Shown: positions 22,250 to 34,700 of the stretch, piece after piece
How the letters are laid out: each line of letters begins with the position of its first letter
Position numbering within the stretch: position 1 is the first letter of the stretch
NCBI GenBank assembly: GCA_038501625.1
Contig: JAZAYU010000205.1
Span: 124,001 to 188,000 of the forward strand
DNA: 64,000 bases
Source: Corbicula japonica
Lineage: Eukaryota; Mollusca; Bivalvia; Venerida; Cyrenidae
Reading direction: 5' to 3'
Program-made: the position numbers and the translations under genes
The notes under the pieces: model-generated
Database searches by the model: none
What the model saw: the letters and a program-made list of their open reading frames with translations, nothing else
What the model was told of the DNA's origin: nothing

Positions 22250-24330
22250 TGGATACGACATAAGCGTCCCGAATCGACGAGAACACAGCATAAATATATT
22301 TAGCGAGTTAATACTTTGTCTACATTGCCCTGTGGGACGACCATTAACGTATATAACAGAAACATATATGAAACAAATTGAAACATATATTTTCTTCTTT
22401 GGTATTGTCAAAACTGACACAAATGTTGGCCTGTTATATCACGCTTGTTTGTGTCTTCTTGTGAAATTTATATGCCGCCATCATGAACTGTTGTATAGAT
22501 TCGAACATTGTTTATATGTTTAATGCCAATTAATATTTGAGTTAACTTGACAGTAACAATTAATTACAATACATGTACCTATCTCAGTTAGTAAATTGTT
22601 CGAACTCGTCGGTACATAAAGAGACTTTAAAATGAGGAAAGTATACGTGACTGTAATAGAACGACGCATTTTACTGGACAGGTGAATGTCAAAAATTAAC
22701 GCAATGATATGCTGTACAGTAAAAGAGTTCTTGCATACCAGATCAGGTCATCCGGTGTTTTCACCCGTGTAGGAAATTTCGATCCTTCCTCCCCCCCACC
22801 TCCCCCGAATGAGTCACGCGCCTTATATGACGCCACGACGTCTAACGCAGTTATGAATGAACGATGGAATGTCTTGTATATCATTCTGCTTCTATAAAAA
22901 ATAGAGCAAAGAAAAATTTACATGAAAGTACCCCAAAATGCGCAAAATAAATACGGTATGCAAGAAAAAGTACCATTCACTTAAAATAATATTCACTCGA
23001 GAAATATGCACTTAGGCGGTAACTCGGAAGACCCTCGTTACCGCCCGTGTGCATATTTCACTCGGGCCGGATCACGCGATCTTCACCCAACACACGTGAA
23101 TGATACTTATAATGCTTGACGCTTCTTATTCAATTAATTATTTATTCCGTGCGATAACCAGTTCACAAGCAAAACATAAACTTACAACAAAGAAAACGAC
23201 AGAAAAAATGGAAATCAACTCAGTCAAATCGACAAAAAAATAAATGTTTTCATTTGTTTTACCGCTATCGTAATTTATATACAGAGCCAAAATTAAAACT
23301 TTACATTAATAACATGGACAACTTCTATGACATTAATGATGCAGAGAATGCAAATATCTGGAGGAATATGATAAAAAAGAACGTTTCTCTTGATAGTTTT
23401 CGGTTTAGTATCTATCGGTTTGAAAAAGAAACAAGAAAAACGAATATGTGATTGTGAAAAATTAAGCGTTGGATGTTGTTCTTTTTTTAATTGACAGGGA
23501 CTGTGAGGTAATTTGCAAAAACGGATATTTAAGTAACTGTATCTTATTTCTTTGCATTTGTGGAATTTAAAGATTGTATTTCTACTTTTTTCATGCCACA
23601 AACTTCTAAATTTCATAGTCCAGTAATCTGCTTGAGAATGATATGTTAAAAGTTATCGATCACACAATTATTTAGGAAAGTGGAGAAAACCTCGACCCCT
23701 GTGAAAACATAACGACATCTTCCTGCTTTATCAAATGTCCAGATATGTGCAAATACCACAAATTTAATGAAAGATAAAATATAGGATCACTGAACAAAAG
23801 TTTTGAATTAAAAAAACTGGTAAGTTTTCATTTTTGTGACAGTATATTTTAATTACATCTAATGATTAATTAATTGTTACCATTTGGTGAGGAATAGTAT
23901 TGAGTGCTGGTTATTTAAGAAACTCAAGTATAGTTCGTTAGTACTGAAATTAAAATATATTAAAGTGCGTTTTGTCTTGTTCAAAGGCTTTCAAAGTTCC
24001 CTTCACATCTATATAGATATGTGATGTATAAGAAAGAAAATGTAGACATGTTGTGGCAATACATGTATCAACTGAAGAAGGCCGAAACGTTTTGAAATAA
24101 AAATAGTTTAAATAGAGCTGTGTATTTTATTCACTATCCCTAAATGGATGACAGAAAAGTAGTTAATATGTTTGTCAAGTTTGCTGATAATTTGTTCCTA
24201 AAACCGGACAACTTACCGCGACCATTTACAGCACATTTGTTAGATAATGATTTTGATTGCGAAACATTCAACAAACATTAAAAACAACAAAAATATGAAA
24301 AAAGGCACTTTGAATGTCACCAACACGATA
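22250..24330. other. Non-coding stretch with small structured elements
   Basis: No exon supported. It contains a C-rich run (TTCCTCCCCCCCACCTCCCC, about 22785-22806), an inverted repeat at 22994-23067, and at 24073-24094 the motif CAACTGAAGAAGGCCGAAAC. Confidence 0.5.
22994..23067. repeat. Imperfect inverted repeat (GGCGGTAAC hairpin)
   Basis: CGAGAAATATGCACTTAGGC GGTAAC on the left pairs with GTTACCGCCCGTGTGCATAT TTCACTCG on the right; about 24 of 28 positions pair. A fold-back or MITE-like piece. Confidence 0.65.
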
Positions 24331-24339
24331 AATTTAAGG

Positions 24340-24468
24340 AATGATTCTTATTTTGGTGCGGTTCATGCAGATTGGACGTGCACGCGAGAGCTGGCAAATC
24401 CAGGGTAAATTTGCCAGCTCTCGCGTGCACGTCCAATCTGCATGAACCGCACCAAAATAAGAATCATT
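24340..24468. repeat. Perfect 60-bp inverted repeat with 9-base loop
   Basis: The left arm 24340-24399 and right arm 24409-24468 are exact reverse complements as far as I can align them by eye; the loop is CCAGGGTAA. Past the outer edge pairing continues with a mismatch (TAAGG against TAAGT). The arms are GC-richer than the flanks (GGACGTGCACGCGAGAGCTG). Confidence 0.9.
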
Positions 24469-24469
24469 A

Positions 24470-25650
24470 CTTATATTTACATTTTTTTCTTTAAATAAAC
24501 TTAAGTCGAACGCTTTCAAAACTTAGTATTAAGTGAAAAGGGAGAGTAATACGTGGGAGTTTTTCAATAGTAACAGCCATGACGTTACTGACGTCATAAC
24601 GGGTCATGCGGTTCATGCAAAATGAACCGATTTTTAAAACGAAGAAATCAATAGGAATGGAAATATAAGAAAATATTGCAGACTTGATTTTATTGAGCAA
24701 GTTCATCGGCAACAATGGAAATTCATATTTCTTCCCACGCCGCCTATCTCCTATAACAAAACCAAAAGTGCAACGAAATACAACATAGTTAAAGATGTGG
24801 TTGTTTTATATTGTGCCGACGTTAACGCAATTTGAGATTGCTGATCAGTTTATGAAAACAAATGCCTTAACAACCTTCGTTTACTTATAGCAATGCTCAG
24901 TAAAATCATATAATGTAATTCATCCATGCAACGCATCTAACAATTTTTAAACACACTTCATACATTCATACCAGAGAGTATACATTTGTTCAGGTCTTTA
25001 TAAATACAACACGTTTTAAACAAATGGCTAATTGGGGTAATGTGACTGAATTTCATTTTCTCAGTGAAGTAGTTTCGTTTTCAAATATTGTGTTGCATGT
25101 ACTACGAGCAAATGTATACAACATGATCACAACTACAAAGTCAATACAGAAAAAGTTTGTTGATGGTTGTAGTTATAAGAAACGAATTTCGTTTTTCGGC
25201 ATTTTATCGGTATACGAACTGCCAGAATGTTTTTAACCTAATTTTAACATTCGTTTGTTTGCAAATTCAGTGAAAATATCATTATAATAGTTCATATCTG
25301 AAACGCAGAAAAACTAAATTAATTCTTCATTATGATCATCATAATAACATGTATTTAATTCTATTTTTTTTAATCGTATATCTACTGTGAAATTTAAGAG
25401 GGTGAAGTACATGTACTTATTACATGTAAAAGCATCATTTCGTTGTTTCTGATCTGATAAAAAGCAAATCCATCATCATAGCTAATAGATATTCACTCAA
25501 TTTAACATTTTTAGTTTACATGTATCAATACACATTTGACTTACAAATAATTTGACTCACTCGCGTCATCTTTTTTATGCCTCGGTAGAATTCTGAATAT
25601 AATTATTTTAGATCAATGCATATATTTGTCAGTGACTTTTCAAAACCAAC
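24470..25650. other. Non-coding stretch downstream of the B-box gene
   Basis: No exon or repeat boundary supported. It follows the stop codon at 25652 of the minus-strand gene, so part may be its 3' untranslated region; no AATAAA within the first ~100 bases was noticed. Confidence 0.45.
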
Positions 25651-25651
25651 A

Positions 25652-25777
25652 TCACTTAGAGAGGAGAAGCAAATCAAACACTCCTTCGGCTCCTGCTCGT
25701 ATCTGACTTTCTGATTTTCCATTATCCCACCTGACGGTCACGTAGCCAGCTGGATCAACCATTTGCACTTTTCCATT
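25652..25777 (-). CDS. Last exon of the B-box/MIB-like gene
   Basis: The acceptor GATTAATCTTCAG opens phase 0 into NGKVQMVDPAGYVTVRWDNG, then RAGAEGVFDLLLLSK and TGA. The W-D-N-G and R-x-G-A-E-G-x-x-D-L pattern is the C-terminal half of the MIB/HERC2 domain found in Mind bomb and HERC2 ubiquitin ligases. Confidence 0.75.
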   Translation of the reverse strand, partial: NGKVQMVDPAGYVTVRWDNGKSESQIRAGAEGVFDLLLLSK

Positions 25778-28700
25778 CTGAAGATTAATCAACAATCGAC
25801 ATTACATTACAGTGTATGTACACGACTCTTTAGCATGTACTCGTAAAGAAATTACAAACACAATATATTTCTTGTTTAAAGAAGTAGCGTTTCTGATTTC
25901 TTTAGGAAGTTTTTGAAGAGGTATGCGATGGCATTTAGATCAGTTAGATAAAAAAAAACAACAGTTGACTACAATGGAGAAAAGACGTTGAACTTTAAAA
26001 AAAACAACTTTGGTTAAGGCTGCCTCTCAAACGATGAGAATTGTTCATTATAAATGATTTAGGTCTATTAATAGTTGTCTTCATTATTAGTAAATTCAAA
26101 ATTTGGAAGCAGGTTTTACTTTGCATTAAATTGTTCTTGACTGGGTAAAAGATGCACTACAATTCATTAATTGTCAATTAGTCGAGCGTGTTGTCTTCTG
26201 ACAGCTCTTGCAATAGCGTTACGTATTTTAAAATTAATTTCTATTTAATGCAGACGATATTGTTTTCAAAAACTCACAAAATGTCATCAAAATAATTGCA
26301 ATAGTATCTGACAAGTGACTAATAGGATACGGGAATGAAACTAAGAAATAAATAAACTAGGGTTGGGTGTCACTTTGAAACGGTCAGTGCCAATAAAATC
26401 AATGCAACTGGTTAAAATAATTTTTTTTTTCAGATATATTATACCCCAACTTCTTAAAAGAATTTGACTCTAAATTGAGCTCTCATAACAATAAATAGGA
26501 AAATAGGGCAACATATATTCACCAAGCAAGAAAACCAACACAAGAACTTTGAAGTACTTACTAGATTAAAAAAAAACTATGCCAATTTTAAAACAAATAT
26601 TCAAAGTGAGTATGGCTTATTTCTAAGAACTACTAAACACTTGATAAACCTTTGGTTTTCTCTAGCTTTCTCAATAATAAAAAAATAACAACACGTGTTT
26701 ATACACATGTATGTACGAGATTTGCATCATCGTATACGGTGTATAATTCCTAAAAAGATTAGGTGATTTACTGAAAATGTGGAGATGTAAGTATGTATAA
26801 AATGCAGACTCTTTATCAAATGATGCCTTTTCGATATAAATACAGTACTTGCCAACTTAAACAAACTTAAAACTATACCATATCCATACTTTCAACGTCA
26901 CTGTCATTTCTTGGGAAAAGCAATAAAAACATAATTTAACTAAATATTACTACAGCTAGTGTTGCATTATTACGTTATTCGTGTAAAGCACATATTCAAT
27001 GGGTATTAAATAAATCAATACTCACGTAGCCAAACTGAAACAAGAAAAATAGTTCTGAATAAGTTAATTAGCTAGTATAATAATTTAGGAAAAAAAACTG
27101 TTTTCGACGAACCAACCTGAGTCAAATATAAATAGGTTTGACAACATCTTTTTGAAGTAAAATTCAGTTGCAATAAAAGAAAAAAAATGTTATTCAAACA
27201 CAAAATTTATGATTACAAGAAAATAAAACAACAGTTCATATGTTAGCCTAGATTGTTACACAAAAACTATAACTCTCAAATCAATATTAATACCATATTA
27301 AAGGCGGTTCTTTGTTCTTTAAAAATTAGATATAGCAGCTTAAACAGATCAATAATGTAAAATACTAAGCAGATTTATTAATTTGATACCCATAGAAAAA
27401 GAAAACTTAAGAAAATAACTGTCGTGACCAGTTACAGTATCAATATGATTCTTAATGAGGCGGAAAATGTACCTTCGGACAGTTGACTGTGAATTTTAAA
27501 GTAATCGTTATCATACTTACATATGGAAGCTGAAAAAGAAAATGAATGAAAGTTTTATTATGCTATTATTTTAGAGATTCAACATCTTTGAATAGCTACA
27601 AAAGATAAAGATACACTGAGGCTAATTACAACAAGTCATTAAGTGTACATACAATCTAACTTCAATATAATTGATCTAAACGAGGTTGTATAAATGAAGA
27701 TGTCCATGTGAAAGAGGTTTTATTTCTTATAAAAGTACAAAGTAAAGAGTGCGTCAATTTTTAGTAATGCTTATTACATAAATACTTGGTGGTAACTACA
27801 TTTTTTCTCTTTTTAGTTAATGGCATATTGAATCTTATTGAATTCTAAAACTTAAGCTTTTCTATCTTTTCTTCCTTTTTTAAATTTACGGTTTATTTTT
27901 ATCTACATTTTGTATGCCCACGAACAGGCTCAACAGAATCGGTCATGCAATTGATTCATATTTTTTGTTTACGAGTGTTTTCAAAGTTTGCCTTCCATCT
28001 GTTTCAATATCAAAGTAGCGTTGTTTGTGCCTTGTGGCAGTCGTGAAATGTTTCCTTGTACATTCATTCAGCGCTGTTATCAATGGTATCGTAGAGCACC
28101 ACACGTAAGTAAGTTTTTCATAGTACTTTTATAGACGTTTTGTTTAAATATTAAAGCCCGGTTGTTTTTAAATGAGATCGCGATCCCAGCGATGTGGGTC
28201 AATCTTTTTATGTTGTAACTTCTGCTTTTCATTTTTGCCCTTGACGTTCTCTGTGATACGCATAATTTCATTAGAACATATTTCCCGGTTGTTTATAACG
28301 TACATCTTGTATGTTCTTCTGTGCTGAATATCGATTCGGTATCGCAAATGGGGACTCAGTAACATATTCAATACATTAATATAAACAGTAGTGAGTTGCA
28401 TGTAGTTTGATCAACAACCATAGCGACTTTGATTAAATATATAACGCCATAAAGTTGAGCACTTCGATGTAAAAAATATGTTATAATATCAAATTGCAAC
28501 ATAATCATAATAAGTTATGCGATAAACAATACATAAAGTGTTATTTTAAATTCATTCGAAATATCGTGACAACTAAAATGTCAAAAGATACGACTGAAGA
28601 CACATTTTCACTTAGCGTGTCCCATCTTATGGTTTCTCAGTTTTACTATTTATAGATTCAGAAGTACAGTGGAAAGGAAACAGAGTTTCAACGAATATCG

Positions 28701-31700
28701 TCTATGATCTTACCTTCGATATTAGAGTGGGTATTCGGAAGAACGAATATCGACTAAGATCTAACCTCGGATTTTAGCGTGGGTATTCGGAAGAACGAAT
28801 ATCGACTATGATCTTACCTCCGATATTAGCGTAGGTATTCGGAACAACGAATATCGACTTTGATCTTACCTCCGATATTAGCGTTGGTATTCGGAACAAC
28901 GAATATCGACTAAGATCTAACCTCGGATTTTAGCGTGGGTATTCGGAACAACGAATATTGACTAAGATCTTACCTCCGATTTTAGCGTGGGTATTCGGAA
29001 CAACGAATATCGACTAAGATTGAACCTCCGATTTTAGCGTGGGTATTCGGAACAACGAATATCGACTAAGATCTAACCTTTAATTTTAGCGTGGGTATTC
29101 GGAACAACGAATATCGACTAAGATCTTACCTCCGATTTTAGCGTGGGTATTCGGAAAAACGAATATCGACTAAGATCTAACCTCCGATTTTAGCGTGGGT
29201 ATTCGTAACAACGAATATCGACTCTGATCTTACCTTCGTTTTTAGCGTGGGTATTCGGAATTCTTCTAGTGCTTTCATTAAGTACTACTATTAATGTGAC
29301 ATTACAGTCGGTATATCGGTAATATAAAATGCATAACAATTCCCTAAAATTGAGTTTTTTCTTAGATTTTGTGTCTAGATGTAATTTCAGGGAATAGCGA
29401 GGTCTAGATTTTTGCTCAAACGGTTTTAACTTTTCCTAACTTATGTCAAATTACGATAATAATTAACTTTAATAACATTAATATGCGCAATGTTTTATGG
29501 AGTGCACTTTACCATAATAGAAAGTCAGATTAATTTCCTTTAAACTCGATGATAGTGCACTGACGAACGCCTAAGCACCTTTACCAACTGTACTTAAAGA
29601 CACGTATAACGCAAATTCTCAAAGACGAAATATATTTCGTGATTAAAGAAGACTTGTGTTTCTATTTTCTTTAAGTATATCCTAAAAAAATATATACTAC
29701 GAGTTCAACGAGTTTTGCGTTTCTAATTTTTATGTATAAGTATATATCGCCGACACAGATTGTTTGGTATGCAACATTTTAGTTCTCTAGTTGATTTATA
29801 TTAATATATAAAGTTTAAGCTGACAATAGTTTTGGAAGTATGTGAAAAAGTGAATTAATATTGAAACTAAGAAAACAATACTGGCCGAATTCAAAAGTTA
29901 AATAACTCCACTTTGGAGAACGTGAATGTATAACAGTCAAAACTTAATGTATGCCATACACCTACAGCTGCGGCAAAACACAATATTTGCCTTACACCTA
30001 CATCTGCGGCAAAACACAATGTATGCCATACACCTACAGCTGCGGCAAAACACAATGTATAACTTACACCTACAGCTGCGGTAAAACACAATGTATGCCA
30101 TACACCTACAGCTGCGGCAAAACACAATGTATGCCATACACCTACAGCTGCGGCAAAACACAATGTATGACTTACACCTACAGCTGCGGTAAAACACAAT
30201 GTATGCCTTACACCTACAGCTGCGGTAAAACACAATGTATGCCTTACACCTACAGCTGCGGCAAAACACAATGTATGCCATACACCTACAGCTGCAGCAA
30301 AACACAATGTATGCCATACACCTACAGCTGCGGCAAAACACAATGTATGCCATACACCTACAGCTACGGCAAAACACAATGTATGCCTTACACCTACAGC
30401 TGCGGCAAAACACAATGTATGCCATACAACTACAGCTTCGTCTAAGCACAATGTGTGTCATACACCTAAAGCTGCGGTAAAACACAATGTATGCCTTACA
30501 CCTACAGCTGCGGCAAAACACAATGTATGCCATACAACTACAGCTTCGTCTAAGCACAATGTATGCCTTACACCTACAGCTGCGGTAAAACACAATGTAT
30601 GCCATACACCTACAGCTTCGTCATAGCACAATGTAAGCCTTTCACCTACAGCTGCGGTAAAACACAATGTATGCCATACACCTACAGCTTTGTTAAAGCA
30701 CAATGTATGCCTTTCACCTACAGCTGCGGTAAAACACAATGTATGCCATACAACTACAGCCTCGTCTAAGCACAATGTGTGTCATACACCTACAGCTGCG
30801 GTAAAACACAATGTATGCCTTACACCTACAGCTGCGGCAAAACACAATGTATGCCTTACACCTACAGCTGCGTCAAAACACAATGTATGCCTTACACCAA
30901 CAGCTGCGGTAAAACACAATGTATGCCATACAACTACAGCTTCGTCTAAGCACAATGTAAGCCTTACACCTACAGCTGCGGTAAAACACAATGTATGCCT
31001 TACACCTACAGCTGCGGCAAAACACAATGTATGCCTTACACCTACAGCTGCGTCAAAACACAATGTATGCCTTACACCTACAGCTGCGGTAAAACACAAT
31101 GACATTGTATGCCATACAACTACAGCTTCGTCTAAGCACAATGTGTGTCATACACCTACAGCTCCGGTAAAACAAAATGTATGCCTTACACCTACAGCTG
31201 CGGCAAAACACAATGTATGCCATACACCTACAGCTTCGTCTAAGCATAAGGTAAGCCTTACACCTACAGCTGCGGTAAAACACAATGTATGCCTTACACC
31301 TACAGCTGCGGTAAAACACAATGTATGCCATACACCTACAGCTGCGACAATACACAATGTATGCCATACACCTACAGCTTGGTCAAAGCACAATGTAAGC
31401 CTTACACCTACAGCTGCGGTAAAACACAATGTATGCCATACACCTACAGCTTCGTCAAAGCACAATGTAAGCCTTACACCTACAGCTGCGGTAAAACACA
31501 ATGAATGCCTTACACCTACAGCTGCGGTAAAACACAATGTATGCCATACAACTACAGCTTCGTCTAAGCACAATGTAAGCCTTACACCTACAGCTGCGGT
31601 AAAACACAATGAATGCCTTACACCTACAGCTGCGGTAAAACACAATGTATGCCATACAACTACAGCTTCGTCTAAGCACAATGTAAGCCTTACACCTACA

Positions 31701-34700
31701 GCTGCGGTAAAACACAATGTATGCCTTACACCTACAGCTGCGGTAAAACACAATGAATGCCATACACCTACAGCTGCGGTAAAACACAATGTGTGCAATA
31801 CAACTACAGCTTCGTCAAAGCACAATGTAAGCCTTACATCTACAGCTGCGGTAAAACACAATGTATGCCTTACACCTACAGCTGCGGTTAAACACAATGT
31901 ATGCCTTACACCTACAGCTGCGGTAAAACACAATGTATGCCATACACCTACAGCAGCGACAATACACAATGTATGCCATACACCTACAGCTGCGGTAAAA
32001 CACAATGTATGCCTTACACCTACAGCTGCGGTAAAACACAATGTTTGGCATACACCTACAGCTGCGGTAAAACACAATTTATGACTTACAACTACAGCTG
32101 CGGCAAAACACAATGTATGCCATACAACTACAGCTTCGTCTAAGCACAATGTAAGCCTTACACCTACAGCTGTGGTAAAGCACAATTTATGCCTTACACC
32201 TACAGCTGCGGTAAAACACAATGTATGCCTTACACCTACAGCTTCGTCATAGCACAATCTATGCCTTACACCTACAGCTGCGGCAAAACACAATTTATGC
32301 CTTACACCTACAGCTTCGTCAAAGCACAATGTATGCCTTACACCTACAGCTGCGGCAAAACACAATGTATGCCATACAACTACAGCTTCGTCTAAGCACA
32401 ATGTAAGCCTCACACCTACAGCTGCGGTAAAACGCAATTTATGCCTTACACCTACAGCTGCGGTAAAACACAATGTATGCCTTACACCTACAGCTTCGTC
32501 AAAGCACAATGTATGCCTTACACCTACAGCTGCGGCAAAACACAATTTATGCCTTACACCTACAGCTTCGTCAAAGCACAATGTATGCCTTACACCTACA
32601 GCTGCGGCAAAACACAATGTATGCCATACAACTTCAGCTTCGTCTAAGCACAATGTAAGCCTTACACATACAGCTGCGGTAAAACACAATGTATGCCTTA
32701 CACCTACAGCTGCGGTAAAACACAATGTATGCCTTACACCTACAGCTGCGGTAAAACACAATGTATGCCTTACACCTACAGCTGCGGTAAAACACAATTT
32801 ATGCCTTACACCTACAGCTGCGGTAAAACACAATTTATGCCTTACACCTACAGCTGCGGTAAAACACAATTTATGCCTTACACCTACAGCTGCGGTAAAA
32901 CACAATGTATGCCTTACACCTACAGCAACGGTAAAACACAATGTAAGCCATACAACTACAGCTGCGGTAAAACACAATGTAGGCTTACACCTACAGCTGC
33001 GGTAAAACACAATGTAAGCCTTACACCTACAGCTGCGGTAAAACACAATTTATGCCTTACACCTACAGCTGCGGTAAAACACAATTTATGCCATACAACT
33101 ACAGCTGCGGCAAAACACAATGTATAATATACAACAACAGCTTCGTCTAAGCACAATGTAAGCTTTACACCTACAGCTGCGGTAAAACACAATTTATGCC
33201 TTACACCTACAGCTGCGGTAAAACACAATGTATGCCTTTCACCTACAGCTGCGGTAAAACACAATGTATGCCATACACCTACAGCTTCGTCTTAGCACAA
33301 TGTAAGCCTTACACCTACAGCTGCGGTAAAAGACAATGTATGCCATACACCTACATCTGCGTCAAAACACAATGTATGCCATACACCTACAGCTGCGGCA
33401 AAACGCAATGTATGCCATACACCTACAGCTTCGTCTAAGCACAATGTATGCCTTTCACCTACAGCTGCGGTAAAACACAATGTATGCCATACACCTACAG
33501 CTGCGGCAAAACACAATGTATGCCATACACCTACAGCTGCGGCAAAACACAATGTATGCCTTTCACCTACAGCTGCGGTAAAACACAATGTATGCCATAC
33601 ACCTACAGCAGCGACAATACACAATGTATGCCATACACCTACAGCTGCGGCAAAACACAATGTATGCCTTACACCTACAGCTGCGGTAAAACACAATGTA
33701 TGCCTTACACCTACAGCTGCGGTAAAACACAATGTATGCCATACAACTACAGCTCCGTCTAAGCACAATGTATGCCTTACACCTACAGCTGAGGTAAACA
33801 AAATGTATGCCTTACACCTACAGCTGCGGCAAAACACAATGTTTGACATACACCTACAGCTGCAGCAAAACACAATGTATACCTAACACTTATAGCTGCG
33901 GCGAAACTCAGTGTATGCCTTACACTTACAGCTGCGGTAAAACACAATGTATGCCTTAAACTTACAGCTGTGGCAAAACACAATGTATACCTTACACCTA
34001 CAGCTATGGCAAAACACAATGTATGCCTTACATCTACAGCTGCGGTAAAACACAATGTATGCCATACACGTACAGCTGCGACAATACACAATGTATGCCA
34101 TACACCTACAGCTTCCTCAAAGCACAATGTAAGCCTTACACCTACAGCTGCGGTAAAACACAATGTATTCCATACACCTACAGCTTCGTCAAAGCACAAT
34201 GTATGTCTTTCACCTACAGCTGCGGTAAAACACAATGTATGCCATACAACTACAGCTTCGTCTAAGCACAATGTAAGCCTTACACCTACAGCTGCGGTAA
34301 AACACAATTTATGCCTTACACCTACAGCTGCGGTAAAACACAATGTATGCCTTACACCTACAGCTTCGTCTAAGCACAATGTATGCCTTACACCTACAGC
34401 TGCGGCAAAACACAATTTATGCCTTATAACTACAGCTTCGTCTGAGCACAATGTAAGCCTTACACCTACAGCTGCGGTAAAACACAATTTATGCCTTACA
34501 CCTACAGCTGCGGTAAAACACAATGTTTGCCTTACACCTACAGCTGCGGCAAAACACAATGTTTGACATACACCTACAGCTGCAGCAAAACACAATGTAT
34601 ACCTAACACTTATGGCTGCGGCGAAACTCAGTGTATGCCTTACACTTACAGCTGCGGTAAAACACAATGTATGCCATACACCTACAGCTGCGACAATACA

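Noticed and set aside
26260..26295. Candidate 30-nt microexon between ACTTGTCAG and GTGAGTTTTTG on the minus strand
   Set aside because: In the gene's phase it contains an in-frame TGA and the acceptor tract is weak. It could be a poison exon but there is no positive support.
26375..26410. Candidate 34-nt exon on the minus strand between TTAACCAG and GTGACACCC
   Set aside because: The length breaks the reading frame and it contains a stop.
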